Shown here: positions 18,413 to 26,908 of the stretch, one piece after another | Numbering within the stretch: the first letter of the stretch is position 1 | How the letters are laid out: each line of letters starts with the position of its first letter | Source of the DNA: Methylophilaceae bacterium | GTDB taxonomy: Bacteria > Pseudomonadota > Gammaproteobacteria > Burkholderiales > Methylophilaceae | Reading direction: 5' to 3' | Assembly: GCA_014378915.1 (NCBI GenBank) | Contig: JACMMS010000057.1 | Coordinates: forward strand, 1-37,385 | Length of the DNA stretch: 37,385 nucleotides | Translations under genes and position numbers: made by a program | The notes under the pieces: model-generated | What the model was told of the DNA's origin: nothing | The model's database searches: none | Seen by the model: only the letters and a program-made list of their open reading frames with translations

Positions 18413-18769
18413 TTAACTATCCGATTTTACATGGCTGCGGCGGCTTTCTGTTTCGCCCCATAACTGCTCTAAATTGTAGTATGCACGAGTTGCTGGCACC
18501 ATCACATGGACCACAATATCGTTTAAATCTACCAGCACCCATTCACCTTCTTTTTCACCTTCAGTACCTCGAATCTCTACACCTTGCTCTTTAAGCTTTT
18601 CACGCACATTATCTGCCAGTGCTTTTGCTTGGCGACTTGAAGTTGCGCTGCTGATAATCATATAACTTGTCATAGAAGTGAGTTTGCGCACATCCATGAC
18701 TGTAATATCGAACCCTTTTACGTCTTCTAACGCGTCAATGACGGCTAGTTTCATTGCTTCTAATTCCAT
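18413..18769 (-). CDS. rsfS: Ribosome silencing factor RsfS
   Basis: Binds uL14 on the 50S subunit and blocks subunit joining when nutrients are short. The 118 residues contain the DUF143/Iojap core: a helix starting MKLAVIDALEDVKG, then DVRKLTSMTSYMIISSATSS, the GEWVLVDLNDIVVHVM strand and RAYYNLEQLW at the end. The start ATG at 18769 has a GAGAGTAAA sequence before it that may act as SD. It lies between panD and rlmH. In many betaproteobacteria nadD precedes rsfS; here panD takes that place. Confidence 0.96.
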   Translation of the reverse strand: MELEAMKLAVIDALEDVKGFDITVMDVRKLTSMTSYMIISSATSSRQAKALADNVREKLKEQGVEIRGTEGEKEGEWVLVDLNDIVVHVMVPATRAYYNLEQLWGETESRRSHVKSDS

Positions 18770-18814
18770 TGTTTACTCTCTTAATATTGAATAACTTGGG
18801 TACTTATAGCGTGC

Positions 18815-19195
18815 TTAAATTGCTTGCAGCGGGATTACATGGCGCTTATCTAATATGTGATTTTTTTCATCGACATAAATGAGTTGCGGATGAAAATTGC
18901 TGAGCTCAGCTTCGTTATAGTTTGCATAACTTGCAATAATCAAAATATCACCTACATTCGCTTTGTGGGCTGCGGCACCATTCACAGAAATAATGCCTGA
19001 ATTTCGTTCACCTAAAATTGCGTAAGTACTAAAGCGCTCACCATTAGTTACATTGTATATACTAATTTGTTCGTATTCTTTAATGTCTGCTACTTCTAGC
19101 AATGAGGCATCGATCGCGCAACTACCTTCATAATGCAACTCCGCATGTGTAACGTGCACACGATGCAATTTGGATTTAAGCATAGTTCTTTGCAT
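18815..19195 (-). CDS. panD: Aspartate 1-decarboxylase proenzyme
   Basis: Makes beta-alanine from L-aspartate for pantothenate synthesis. It is a pyruvoyl enzyme that cleaves itself between G24 and S25; the segment HYEGSCAID places Ser at position 25 exactly, and K9 and Y58-type residues of the active site are in conserved context ([20 protein letters not shown]). The length, 126 residues, matches E. coli. It lies about 160 bases after panC, a wide gap that contains a good sigma-70 promoter, so it may be transcribed separately from panBC as well as with them. rsfS follows after about 45 bases. Confidence 0.97.
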   Translation of the reverse strand: MQRTMLKSKLHRVHVTHAELHYEGSCAIDASLLEVADIKEYEQISIYNVTNGERFSTYAILGERNSGIISVNGAAAHKANVGDILIIASYANYNEAELSNFHPQLIYVDEKNHILDKRHVIPLQAI

Positions 19196-19229
19196 GATAT
19201 TTTTAACTGTATTTAAAATTCAGCAAACA

Positions 19230-19258
19230 ATTATAAAGCAAACCTTGATTTATGCTAA
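19230..19258 (-). promoter_or_regulatory. Predicted sigma-70 promoter for panD
   Basis: On the minus strand, TTAGCA (-35; 19253-19258), a 17-base spacer, and a perfect TATAAT (-10; 19230-19235). The -10 box is about 35 bases before the panD ATG, giving an estimated leader of about 28 bases. Confidence 0.6.
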
Positions 19259-19352
19259 ATATTTAAATTAATTCAAACATTTATCTATTATTAACCATAA
19301 ATTTTGGCTTAATTAATTGCGGCTGATTAACGCTGAGAAGCCAAGCAAATAA

Positions 19353-20213
19353 CTAGGTCAATATAAGCTCAATATTATCAATTAATCGCGTTTTTCCTAA
19401 TCTCGCAGCCCCTAAAACAACCACTTGTTTGTCACCCGATTCTGCTGGCAAAAGCGTATTGACAGCGCGAATCGAAACATAATCAACCTGCCAACCAGCC
19501 GCAATTAAGTGTTGGGTTGCGACTTGCTCAAATTGTGTTATTTGCTTTAAGCCACTTTTATGCAAATTTTCAACTGTCTGACTGAGCGTGTTGTGCAACA
19601 TATTAGCTCCTTTGCGTTCACTAGCCGACAGATAACCATTACGTGAACTCATCGCTAGGCCATCAGGCTCGCGCATAGTATCAGCAGCCATAATCCTAAT
19701 TGATAAATTAAACTGCTTCACCAATTCGCGGATAATAAACAACTGTTGAAAGTCTTTTTTGCCAAAAATAGCGATACTTGGTTGCACGATATTAAATAGC
19801 TTTAACACAATCGTTGCCACACCGTTAAAATGTCCAGGACGCACAGCACCACAGAGCTCATTAGCAATAGCTGGCGTATCAATAGTCATGGTTTGACCAA
19901 AATCTAAGGTTATTACATTAATATTTGGATATATTTCAGCGATATTTGGGGCAAAGACGACATCTGTACCAGCTGCTTTTAACTTTTCGCAATCGGCTTC
20001 TAAAGTGCGAGGATAGCTATTTAAATCCTCATTAGCACCAAACTGCAGCGGATTTACAAAAATGCTCACAACCACACATGTGCTATTTTGTTTAGCCAGA
20101 TTAACCAGCTTAATATGCCCATCATGCAAATTACCCATGGTCGGTACGAATGCAATTTCAGTCTGGTTATTTAAATACTGGCGCAAGGCCATGATTGTGT
20201 TTATAACGAGCAT
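19353..20213 (-). CDS. panC: Pantothenate synthetase
   Basis: Joins pantoate and beta-alanine with ATP through a pantoyl-adenylate, in the cytoplasm. The HIGH-type nucleotide motif is MGNLHDGHIKLV; FVNPLQFG, ELCGAVRPGHFNGVATIV and KKDFQQ mark the substrate pockets, and MSSRNGYLS stands for the KMSKS loop. Length is 286 residues from the ATG at 20213; a TTG one codon upstream is also in frame but less likely. panB precedes it after about 90 bases on the same strand, and panD follows. Confidence 0.97.
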   Translation of the reverse strand: MLVINTIMALRQYLNNQTEIAFVPTMGNLHDGHIKLVNLAKQNSTCVVVSIFVNPLQFGANEDLNSYPRTLEADCEKLKAAGTDVVFAPNIAEIYPNINVITLDFGQTMTIDTPAIANELCGAVRPGHFNGVATIVLKLFNIVQPSIAIFGKKDFQQLFIIRELVKQFNLSIRIMAADTMREPDGLAMSSRNGYLSASERKGANMLHNTLSQTVENLHKSGLKQITQFEQVATQHLIAAGWQVDYVSIRAVNTLLPAESGDKQVVVLGAARLGKTRLIDNIELILT

Positions 20214-20305
20214 CAAAGTCTTTCTGGAGATTTAGGTAACGAATAGAAAATCATCATCTAAATAATTTGATGGTTATTTTAATATCTTGAGTCAGTGAAT
20301 TAAGA

Positions 20306-21118
20306 CTAATAACTATGTTCAGCCGCTGGAAAGGTTTTATTCTTAACGGCCTGCACATATTGGACTATCGCTTGCTGTATGCTCTGAGTGCCCGTTAAAA
20401 AGTTTTTCACAAAACGTGGTGATTTATGATCGTTAGGATTTTTATCTGCAACTCCCGTATAAATACCTAACAAATCTTGTAAAACTAACACTTGCCCGCT
20501 GCAATCAACCCCAGCACCAATACCTATTGTAGGTATTGCAACGCTTTCTGTTATTTGTTTAGCCAAAGATGCTGGCACCATTTCTAGCAACACAAAGCTA
20601 GCGCCAGCATCGCTCATTAATTTAGCGTCATTTGAAATTTGCTGCGCTTCTTGGAAAGTTTTACCTTGGATTTTATAGCCACCCAACTGATGAACGGATT
20701 GTGGTGTAAAACCTAAATGAGCACATACAGGAATATCACGTTTTGCGAGGTAATTAACGGTTTCAATCATAGCTCCGCCACCCTCCAATTTAACCATATG
20801 CGCACCCGCTGCAATTAGTTTTGCCGCATTTCGATAGGCTAACTGGGGATTATTTTCATAGCTGCCATATGGCATATCCGCCATAATAAAAGTTTGGTTA
20901 CAGCCACGTGCGACCATTTCAGTGTGATAAATCATGGCAGCCATACTCACTTGGAGGGTATTATCAAAACCTTGCAACACCATGCCTAGGGAGTCACCAA
21001 CTAGTAAAATATCAACGCCAGCCATCTCCATTAACTTGGAAAACGTTGCGTCATAACAGGTCAGCATTGCTAACTTTTCACCTGACTGTGCCTTTGTTAA
21101 AAGTTCTTCTAAATTCAT
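20306..21118 (-). CDS. panB: Ketopantoate hydroxymethyltransferase
   Basis: First committed step of pantothenate synthesis: transfers a hydroxymethyl group from 5,10-methylene-THF to 2-ketoisovalerate. The 270-residue (beta/alpha)8 enzyme shows the metal ligand segments LVGDSLGMV and ADMPYGSYE, the lysine in MVKLEGG, CAHLGFTPQSV, the catalytic glutamate in LLEMVP, and IGIGAGVDCSGQVLVLQDLLG. It starts the panB-panC-panD run; a terminator at 21239-21267 separates it from the secreted-protein gene upstream, so a promoter in 21119-21238 is implied. Confidence 0.97.
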   Translation of the reverse strand: MNLEELLTKAQSGEKLAMLTCYDATFSKLMEMAGVDILLVGDSLGMVLQGFDNTLQVSMAAMIYHTEMVARGCNQTFIMADMPYGSYENNPQLAYRNAAKLIAAGAHMVKLEGGGAMIETVNYLAKRDIPVCAHLGFTPQSVHQLGGYKIQGKTFQEAQQISNDAKLMSDAGASFVLLEMVPASLAKQITESVAIPTIGIGAGVDCSGQVLVLQDLLGIYTGVADKNPNDHKSPRFVKNFLTGTQSIQQAIVQYVQAVKNKTFPAAEHSY

Positions 21119-21238
21119 ACATCCATTTTACAATGAAACGATTTGGTTCGGCCTAATAATAAACTAAGCATAAGAAAACTAGGGATAATAAATCTATGGG
21201 AAAACGTGATCTGAAAAGCGATATATTTAATTCAAAAT

Positions 21239-21267
21239 AAAAACGGCACTCTGTAGATGCCGTTTTT
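21239..21267 (-). terminator. Rho-independent terminator after the PEP-CTERM-type gene
   Basis: AAAAACGGCA (21239-21248), nine-base loop, TGCCGTTTTT (21258-21267): a ten-pair stem with A/T tracts on both sides. It lies about 20 bases past the stop of the gene at 21289 and upstream of panB, so it should isolate panB from read-through. Confidence 0.9.
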
Positions 21268-21288
21268 ACTTGCATTTAGAACCTTGGC

Positions 21289-21885
21289 TTAAATAGATTT
21301 GCGACTACCAAACCCTAAGAATCCCAATCCCGATGCTAGCAACCAAATTCCCGCTGGAATTGGTGTTGGTGTCAAACTCACATTATCAATGTTCCCACCT
21401 AATGAATCATTTGTACCGAATGCAGCAAATTTTAACCCATCACTGCCAGTACCAATCACATTGAATGTATACATGACCCAATTATTATTAGATAAACCAG
21501 CACCTGATGCTGTAATTGCATCTAACAAAGTATCATCCCAAAAAACTTTAATGCCGTTAGTGCTAGATGGTTGATCAATGCGCGGTGAGTAATAAAAAGA
21601 TAAGTCATAGCTTGCACCAAAAGTTGAAGCAACTATTTGCTTCATTGCGCTATTGTTGTTTGAGTCTAACTCTACAAAGTTAACACCATCTTGCGCTGTA
21701 CCATATACATTGTTACGTATTTCAATTCCATCGCCGCGTGTAGTAGACCATCCATTAATACTACTGTAGACACTCCAAGTGCCCGCAGCTTGATGCGTAT
21801 CTTCAAAAGAACCATTAGTAATAAGATTAGCGTTGGCTAAATTTGTGATTGACAATAAACCAAGTGCTAATAAATATTTATTCAT
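21289..21885 (-). CDS. Secreted protein with PEP-CTERM (VPLPA-like) sorting signal
   Basis: The ATG at 21885 is chosen because AAAGGGG lies at ideal SD distance; an open frame ten codons longer has no such site. Product of 198 residues: signal peptide about 1-19 ending ANA, a beta-rich domain beginning NLITNGSFED with GWSTTRGDGIEI and FVELDSN, resembling DUF642/carbohydrate-binding folds, and a C-terminal tail PIPAGIWLLASGLGFLGFG then basic residues. That tail has the layout of exosortase substrates: proline-rich motif, hydrophobic helix, positive end. Expected to be exported and anchored or released at the cell surface. No exosortase gene is in the window. It interrupts the deoxynucleoside kinase-panB neighbourhood and has its own terminator. 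Confidence 0.85.
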   Translation of the reverse strand: MNKYLLALGLLSITNLANANLITNGSFEDTHQAAGTWSVYSSINGWSTTRGDGIEIRNNVYGTAQDGVNFVELDSNNNSAMKQIVASTFGASYDLSFYYSPRIDQPSSTNGIKVFWDDTLLDAITASGAGLSNNNWVMYTFNVIGTGSDGLKFAAFGTNDSLGGNIDNVSLTPTPIPAGIWLLASGLGFLGFGSRKSI

Positions 21886-22031
21886 GATTGCCCCTTTAGG
21901 TAAGTAATAAAACATGAATTCATATTCTATTAAGTACCCAAAACGAACAATAGCCCGATAAGGTCAAACAGGGTTAATCCATTAGCCCGTTTGGGTCAAT
22001 ATGCTAATAATTACGCATATTAAGCACTAAT

Positions 22032-22679
22032 TTAATCAAAATTTGGATTGAAATATTCGCGGGCGCTCTTTATTTGCATCACTCGCTCTAATAGTAAATT
22101 TAATGCAGCTTCGTCTTTAATGATGTTTAATTTTTCGTTATTAACAATCAGCACGGGAGATGCATCGTAAGTATGAAAAAATGCACTATAAGCATCCGCT
22201 AAACGCTCAATATATTCGCGTGACATTTCTTGCTCATAGGTCACATTGCGCTCTTCAATACGGTCAATTAAAGCATCTACCGGCGTTTGTAGATAAATGA
22301 CCAAGTCTGGTTTGCTAGCTTTTAACTGTAAATGCTGATAAATCTGGCTATATAGTGCATACTCTTCATCATCTAAATTCAGCCGTGCAAATAGTGAATC
22401 TTTTTCTAAAAAGAAATCTGATACAGTGCCATGCGCGAACATGTCACGCTGCAACATTTCGCTAATTTGGCCTGAACGCTGAAATAAAAAAAATAGCTGA
22501 GTAGGCAAAGCATAACGTTGCGCATCTTGATAAAAGCGCGCTAAAAATGGATTAGCTTCAGCTTTTTCGCTCAGGAGGTTGGCTGAAAACTTGTCTGCCA
22601 AAAGCCTAGCTAGCGTGGTTTTTCCACTGCCGATTGGCCCTTCAATCACAATGTACGGAAATTTATTAAATATATTCAT
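22032..22679 (-). CDS. Deoxynucleoside kinase (deoxyadenosine/deoxyguanosine kinase type)
   Basis: Phosphorylates deoxynucleosides for salvage. Residues 13-22 form the P-loop (EGPIGSGKTT). Further family signs are FFLFQRSGQI, the DLVIYLQTPVDALIDRIEERN segment with the arginine cluster of the lid region, and YIERLADAYSAFFHTY. At 215 residues it has standard length. The start overlaps the end of folK by 14 bases, indicating one transcript with folK and pcnB. In related genomes this gene is often followed directly by panB; here a secreted-protein gene intervenes. Exact nucleoside preference is not readable. Confidence 0.92.
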   Translation of the reverse strand: MNIFNKFPYIVIEGPIGSGKTTLARLLADKFSANLLSEKAEANPFLARFYQDAQRYALPTQLFFLFQRSGQISEMLQRDMFAHGTVSDFFLEKDSLFARLNLDDEEYALYSQIYQHLQLKASKPDLVIYLQTPVDALIDRIEERNVTYEQEMSREYIERLADAYSAFFHTYDASPVLIVNNEKLNIIKDEAALNLLLERVMQIKSAREYFNPNFD

Positions 22680-23217
22680 GAGATAAGAATTTATTGATGC
22701 CTTGATTTTGATAGTTTTTTGCTAAATCTACAATACTACTGTCTGTTGAGTGTTGTAAATTTGGTGCAATTTCTGCAAGCGGCAATAACACAAAGCCACG
22801 TTCGAACATCCGTGGATGAGGTAACGTGAGGCGTTCTGTATTTATCACTACTTTGCCGTACAGTAGTAAGTCTAAATCTAACAAGCGTGGTGCGTTGGGG
22901 TAAGGTCGCTCACGACCAAATTTATTTTCGATTTCAAACAATGCTTCTAGCAAATCTAAAGGAACAAGAGAGGTGCTGACTTCGGCGACTGCATTAATAA
23001 ATTCAGGTATTTCTTGCAGTTGAACTAGGCTATAACCAATAGGCGCTGTGCGATATAAACTTGAGTGTTTAATCACTTTGGTTTTTGGAATTGCATGCAG
23101 TGCATGCAACGCTTCGACAACCTGCTTATCAGGCTGATTTAAATTGCTACCTAATGCAATGTAAGCCGTGGCCATATGACGTGAAACTTTGTGCGCAACC
23201 ATCTCTGAACTAGTCAT
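22666..23217 (-). CDS. folK: HPPK: 6-hydroxymethyl-7,8-dihydropterin pyrophosphokinase
   Basis: Transfers pyrophosphate from ATP to 6-hydroxymethyl-dihydropterin in folate synthesis. The motifs YIALGSNLNQP, SSLYRTAPIGY, FGRERPYPNAPRLLDLDLLLYG and LPHPRMFERGFVLLPL are all diagnostic. The frame can start at 23217 (183 residues), five bases after the pcnB stop, or at the ATG at 23175, which gives MATAYIALGSNL directly; neither has a strong SD. I keep the longer form because of its tight spacing to pcnB. A perfect 19-base palindrome inside (23091-23109) is explained by a repeated Leu-His-Ala coding unit. Confidence 0.95.
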   Translation of the reverse strand: MTSSEMVAHKVSRHMATAYIALGSNLNQPDKQVVEALHALHAIPKTKVIKHSSLYRTAPIGYSLVQLQEIPEFINAVAEVSTSLVPLDLLEALFEIENKFGRERPYPNAPRLLDLDLLLYGKVVINTERLTLPHPRMFERGFVLLPLAEIAPNLQHSTDSSIVDLAKNYQNQGINKFLSHEYI

Positions 23218-23222
23218 GCAAC

Positions 23223-24662
23223 TTAAACGTCAACTGCATTTTTAGCTGAACTAGCACTGGCTGGCTTTTTACGTGAACGTTTGCGACGTTTTTTTGCTGT
23301 GGTGTCAGCTTGCAACATGCCATTTCGTTCTTCACTACTCGCATTTGCAAAGGCTGTCCACCACTCGCCAAGTTCCTTATCAATTTCGCCAGATTCGCAG
23401 CGTAGCAATAAAAAATCATAGGCTGCGCGATAGCGGGGGTGTTCTAACAGCGCAAACGGACGCTTGCCCGCACGTTGTTCAAAGCGCGGTTGCATGCCCC
23501 ATATTTCTTTCATTGTGGCCGTATAACGATTATGGATGGCTAATTTTTCTGCTTGAAAATCAATCACTTCGTTCATCGCTAAATGTAATGCAGGGATTAA
23601 ATGATTACCCTCGGCTTGAAATTGCTCCCAAGCATCTAATACCTCATGCCACAATAAGCTTGCGAATAAAAAGCTAGGGTTAGCAGATTTTCCACTTAAA
23701 ATACGATCATCTGTATTTTGCATCGCAAGCATGACAAAACGCTCGCCCAATGGTTGCTCCAATACAACATCTAACATGGGCAATAAACCGTGATGCAAAT
23801 TTTGCTGACGCAATACGCTAATGCTTTCAATGGCGTGACCCGACAAAAATAACTTCAACATTTCATCGAACAAGCGGCTAGGCGGTACATCTTGTAATAA
23901 ATCAGCCAATTTTTCGATGGGCGCTTCTGTTGCGCGATCAATTTTCAAACCAAGCTTGGCTGACAGCCTCACCGCGCGAAGCATACGTACGGGGTCTTCC
24001 GCATAGCGTGTAGCCGGGTCACCTATCATGCGTAAAATACCTGCTTTAATATCTGCAACACCGTTGTGAAAATCTAACACTTCTTGCGTAGCTGGGTTGT
24101 AATACAAAGCATTGGCCGTAAAATCACGACGGATTGCATCTTCTTCAATTGAGCCAAATACGTTATCGCGAATAATACGACCACTGTCATTGACTTGTGC
24201 ATTGGCTTGATCACTAGCTTCATTAAGATGGCTGCCACGAAAAGTTGAAACTTCAATAGTTTCATCACCAAACATCACATGTACTAGGCGGAATCTACGT
24301 CCAATAATGCGACTGCGCCTAAAGACGCGATTAACCTGTTCTGGCGTTGCATCGGTCGCAATATCAAAATCTTTTGGCTTATAATCAAGTAATAAATCAC
24401 GCACCGCGCCGCCTACGACAAAGGCCTCAAAACCTGCTTTTTGTAAACCTTCACAAGTTTTTAGTGCCCCATTTGATAAAAGATTTCTATCGATTTTATG
24501 CAGATGGCTGTTCGTAAGTTTAGCTTTGCTGGTATCGATTTTTTTTGTGTTTGCTTTAGTATCTGGGTTGGCACTAGTTACTTTAACATCACTTTGAGAT
24601 GAGGTCGTTGCGGCAGGAAATATCTTTTGTCCGAACACTTTATTGAGTAATTTTTTAATCAT
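23223..24662 (-). CDS. pcnB: Poly(A) polymerase I
   Basis: Adds 3' poly(A) tails to RNA, marking it for decay. The nucleotidyltransferase head has FVVGGAVRDLLLDYKPKDFDIATDA with the catalytic aspartates, RRSRIIGRRFRLVHV, and RRDFTANALYYN; then DPVRMLRAVRLSAKLG and the helical neck/body. Residues 1 to about 60 are a low-complexity lysine/threonine-rich leader, and the last 25 or so are highly basic (KKRRKRSRKK), likely for RNA binding. Length 479, close to the norm. It is first in the pcnB-folK-kinase operon. Confidence 0.95.
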   Translation of the reverse strand: MIKKLLNKVFGQKIFPAATTSSQSDVKVTSANPDTKANTKKIDTSKAKLTNSHLHKIDRNLLSNGALKTCEGLQKAGFEAFVVGGAVRDLLLDYKPKDFDIATDATPEQVNRVFRRSRIIGRRFRLVHVMFGDETIEVSTFRGSHLNEASDQANAQVNDSGRIIRDNVFGSIEEDAIRRDFTANALYYNPATQEVLDFHNGVADIKAGILRMIGDPATRYAEDPVRMLRAVRLSAKLGLKIDRATEAPIEKLADLLQDVPPSRLFDEMLKLFLSGHAIESISVLRQQNLHHGLLPMLDVVLEQPLGERFVMLAMQNTDDRILSGKSANPSFLFASLLWHEVLDAWEQFQAEGNHLIPALHLAMNEVIDFQAEKLAIHNRYTATMKEIWGMQPRFEQRAGKRPFALLEHPRYRAAYDFLLLRCESGEIDKELGEWWTAFANASSEERNGMLQADTTAKKRRKRSRKKPASASSAKNAVDV

Positions 24663-24781
24663 AAATACGATTATAACTGATGCTAAGCTATCTGTAATTC
24701 ATGATTCCTGCGAAACTAAAAATGATGAATAAGCCAACTTACAAACATTAATCTTGCAGCAACTTTTATAACTTTGCTCTA

Positions 24782-25345
24782 TCAAGTCTTTGCTTTGTTA
24801 TTCCAAAGTACATCACTTATGCCTGCGTCTTTATTGATGATACGGCACAACACAAATAACAAATCAGACAGCCTATTCAAATATTTAAGCGATATTGAAG
24901 TAACCGCTTCATCACGACTCAATTTGATTAACAAACGCTCTGCACGACGACAAACCGTACGTGCCAAATGACAATAAGCTGCACTTTTGGTACCACCAGG
25001 CAAAATAAATTCTTTTAGCGGCTCTAGGCTATCATTTAAATGATCAATGGCATGTTCTAGTACATCGACTCGGGCATCAGCAATCATGACATAATTGGGA
25101 ATACATATCTCACCACCCAAATTAAATAAATCATGCTGAATTTCAGTAAGGAGCGGTAATAAATGCGCTGAAGCCTGCACAGCTAAAAGCTCAGTAATCA
25201 GCAAGCCAATGACGGCATTAAGCTCGTCAACATCACCCATCGCCTCTACGCGCAAACTGTCTTTATCCACGCGCGTACCATCGCCCAAGCCTGTTGTGCC
25301 ATTGTCACCTGTACGCGTGTAAATTTTACTTAATCGATTACCCAT
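24782..25345 (-). CDS. PduO-type cob(I)alamin adenosyltransferase
   Basis: Attaches the adenosyl group of ATP to reduced cobalamin, giving coenzyme B12. The N-terminal signature is KIYTRTGDNGTTGLGDGTRV, then EAMGDVDELNAVIG, DLFNLGGEI, FILPGGT, and the active-site helix ARTVCRRAERLLIKL, ending LKYLNRLSDLLFVLCR. Length 187, typical for the PduO class. GGGTAAAA before the ATG may serve as SD. The terminator at 25384-25415 lies upstream, so it has its own promoter. There is no B12 biosynthesis or methylmalonyl-CoA mutase gene nearby. Confidence 0.95.
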   Translation of the reverse strand: MGNRLSKIYTRTGDNGTTGLGDGTRVDKDSLRVEAMGDVDELNAVIGLLITELLAVQASAHLLPLLTEIQHDLFNLGGEICIPNYVMIADARVDVLEHAIDHLNDSLEPLKEFILPGGTKSAAYCHLARTVCRRAERLLIKLSRDEAVTSISLKYLNRLSDLLFVLCRIINKDAGISDVLWNNKAKT

Positions 25346-25383
25346 TTTTACCCTTTTATCATAGCTTCATTTTTATATATTAC

Positions 25384-25415
25384 AAACTAAAGCCTCATTA
25401 CTGAGGCTTTAGTTT
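25384..25415 (-). terminator. Strong rho-independent terminator after the PDZ-protein gene
   Basis: A perfect 14-pair stem: AAACTAAAGCCTCA (25384-25397), loop TTAC, TGAGGCTTTAGTTT (25402-25415). It lies 25 bases after the stop of the leftward PDZ gene. The T-tract is interrupted (TTTAGTTT). Confidence 0.85.
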
Positions 25416-25439
25416 GGCACTTAAATCAATTCTCAAAGT

Positions 25440-26201
25440 TTAACGTTGATTTAAAGTCGCTGTAGTCACTGCGGCCTCGCCGCCTCGCTGATAGGCAATT
25501 TCTACAGATTGTCCTTGATATTTCTTCACCGCATCATAGAGCGCTTCTGGCTTCTCTAAGCTAATATCACCGATTTTCATTAGTACGTCACCGCGTAATA
25601 AATTAGCTTTAGCTGCGGGTGAGTCTTTAATCACTGCTAATAATTTTAACCCATTATTGACCTGTAATTTAGCATCTTCTTCAGCATCTCCAGTAGCGGC
25701 TGGTTTTAATTTAATGATGTGTACGCCTAATAATGGTGTAGGTAGTTTAGCCCAATAACTTGCATAATAACGATACTGTGTGCCACTAGCTTGCGCATCT
25801 TTTTCATCCACTTCGCCCGTTTTTTTAGCCGCTTCTTTTAAGGCAGCAATTTTAGAACTCGCCGTTTTTTCAGAACCGTATTTTACATAGACTAATACTG
25901 TATCTGCCTTAATACTTTTAGCATGAGCAAGCGCATCATTTGGAGGCACATCACCTGCATCAAAAGATGAAAAGCCCATTAAGTCATAGCCATCTTCTAA
26001 CATAGGAATATTATCTTCATCTTTATGATTACTAACAAACAACTTAGTATCAGGCTTGGCTTGTAGCGAAAATAAATTACTGTTGTTTTGCTTTACATAA
26101 TTTTTTTCGTATAGATTCTCAGCAGCGACACTTAAAATGCTCAAACTTAATAAAGCAGTTGCAGCAATAGTGCTTATAATTGTTGTACTCTTTATGATCA
26201 T
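25440..26201 (-). CDS. Exported PDZ-domain protein
   Basis: Product of 253 residues: a signal peptide (about 1-27, ending SVAA), an N-terminal domain with DGYDLMGFSSFDAGDVPPND and KADTVLVYVKYG, a lysine/alanine-rich linker, and a C-terminal PDZ domain (about 160-250) with LLGVHIIKLK, DSPAAKANLLRGDVLMKIGD and a final beta strand. No protease domain is present, so a role in peptide or protein binding in the periplasm is inferred. The ATG at 26201 is chosen over GTG at 26204 because the SD (AAAGGG) is then about 5 bases away. It is divergent from mogA and has its own terminator. Confidence 0.82.
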   Translation of the reverse strand: MIIKSTTIISTIAATALLSLSILSVAAENLYEKNYVKQNNSNLFSLQAKPDTKLFVSNHKDEDNIPMLEDGYDLMGFSSFDAGDVPPNDALAHAKSIKADTVLVYVKYGSEKTASSKIAALKEAAKKTGEVDEKDAQASGTQYRYYASYWAKLPTPLLGVHIIKLKPAATGDAEEDAKLQVNNGLKLLAVIKDSPAAKANLLRGDVLMKIGDISLEKPEALYDAVKKYQGQSVEIAYQRGGEAAVTTATLNQR

Positions 26202-26287
26202 CACAGCCCTTTGAAAAGATGGTATTCGAATTGCTTAACTAAATGTTAAGTTACCCATTACGACATATTAACCCTAAAATAATTCAC

Positions 26288-26902
26288 ATGACTATACACA
26301 CGCAAATACCATCACTTAAAATTGGCTTAGTTTCTATTAGCGATCGGGCTTATAACGGCGTGTATCAAGACCAAGGCATCCCAGCACTTAAAGCATGGCT
26401 AGATCTTGCGGTCACCAGCCCAATGGACATCATCGCGCGCTTAATACCCGACGAACAAGATGAAATATCTAATACTTTAATTGATTTAGTGGATGTCGAA
26501 AGCTGCCATTTAATTCTCACTACAGGCGGTACCGGGCCGAGCTTACGAGATATAACACCAGAAGCAACTATGGCAGTTGCTGATAAAGATATGCCCGGCT
26601 TTGGTGAGCAAATGCGCCAAATTAGCCTTAATTTTGTGCCGACAGCAATTTTATCGCGCCAAGTAGCTGTGATTCGCAAACAATGTTTAATTATTAATTT
26701 ACCAGGCCAACCTAAAGCAATTGCACAAACTTTAGAAGGCTTAAAAGATGCCGACGGCAATATCACCGTATCTGGTATTTTTGCAGCTGTACCGTATTGC
26801 TTAGATTTATTGGCTACAGAAGACATATCAATGCCTTATTTAGAAACTAACCCGACTATTGTTAGAGCCTTTAGGCCAAAATCAGCAACAAAAACTGGCT
26901 AA
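26288..26902 (+). CDS. mogA: Molybdopterin adenylyltransferase
   Basis: Activates molybdopterin by adenylylation before molybdate insertion. It aligns through nearly its whole length with E. coli MogA: LKIGLVSISDRAYNGVYQDQGIPAL, RLIPDEQDEI, CHLILTTGGTGPSLRDITPEA, DMPGFGEQMRQISL, FVPTAILSRQVAVIRKQ and NLPGQPKAI, ending FRPKSA. I start at the ATG at 26288 (204 residues). An upstream in-frame ATG at 26243 would add 15 residues that the family lacks. thiL follows after six bases, so they are probably co-transcribed. Confidence 0.95.
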   Translation: MTIHTQIPSLKIGLVSISDRAYNGVYQDQGIPALKAWLDLAVTSPMDIIARLIPDEQDEISNTLIDLVDVESCHLILTTGGTGPSLRDITPEATMAVADKDMPGFGEQMRQISLNFVPTAILSRQVAVIRKQCLIINLPGQPKAIAQTLEGLKDADGNITVSGIFAAVPYCLDLLATEDISMPYLETNPTIVRAFRPKSATKTG

Positions 26903-26908
26903 ACCTTT

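Noticed and set aside
19208-19224. CTGTATTTAAAATTCAG as a LexA/SOS box before panD
   Set aside because: Spacing between CTG and CAG is 11 rather than 10 bases, the second half-site lacks the ACAG form, and panD is not an expected SOS gene.
23091-23109. Perfect 19-bp palindrome TTGCATGCA-G-TGCATGCAA
   Set aside because: It lies inside folK and arises from the repeated Leu-His-Ala codons; no sign of regulatory use.
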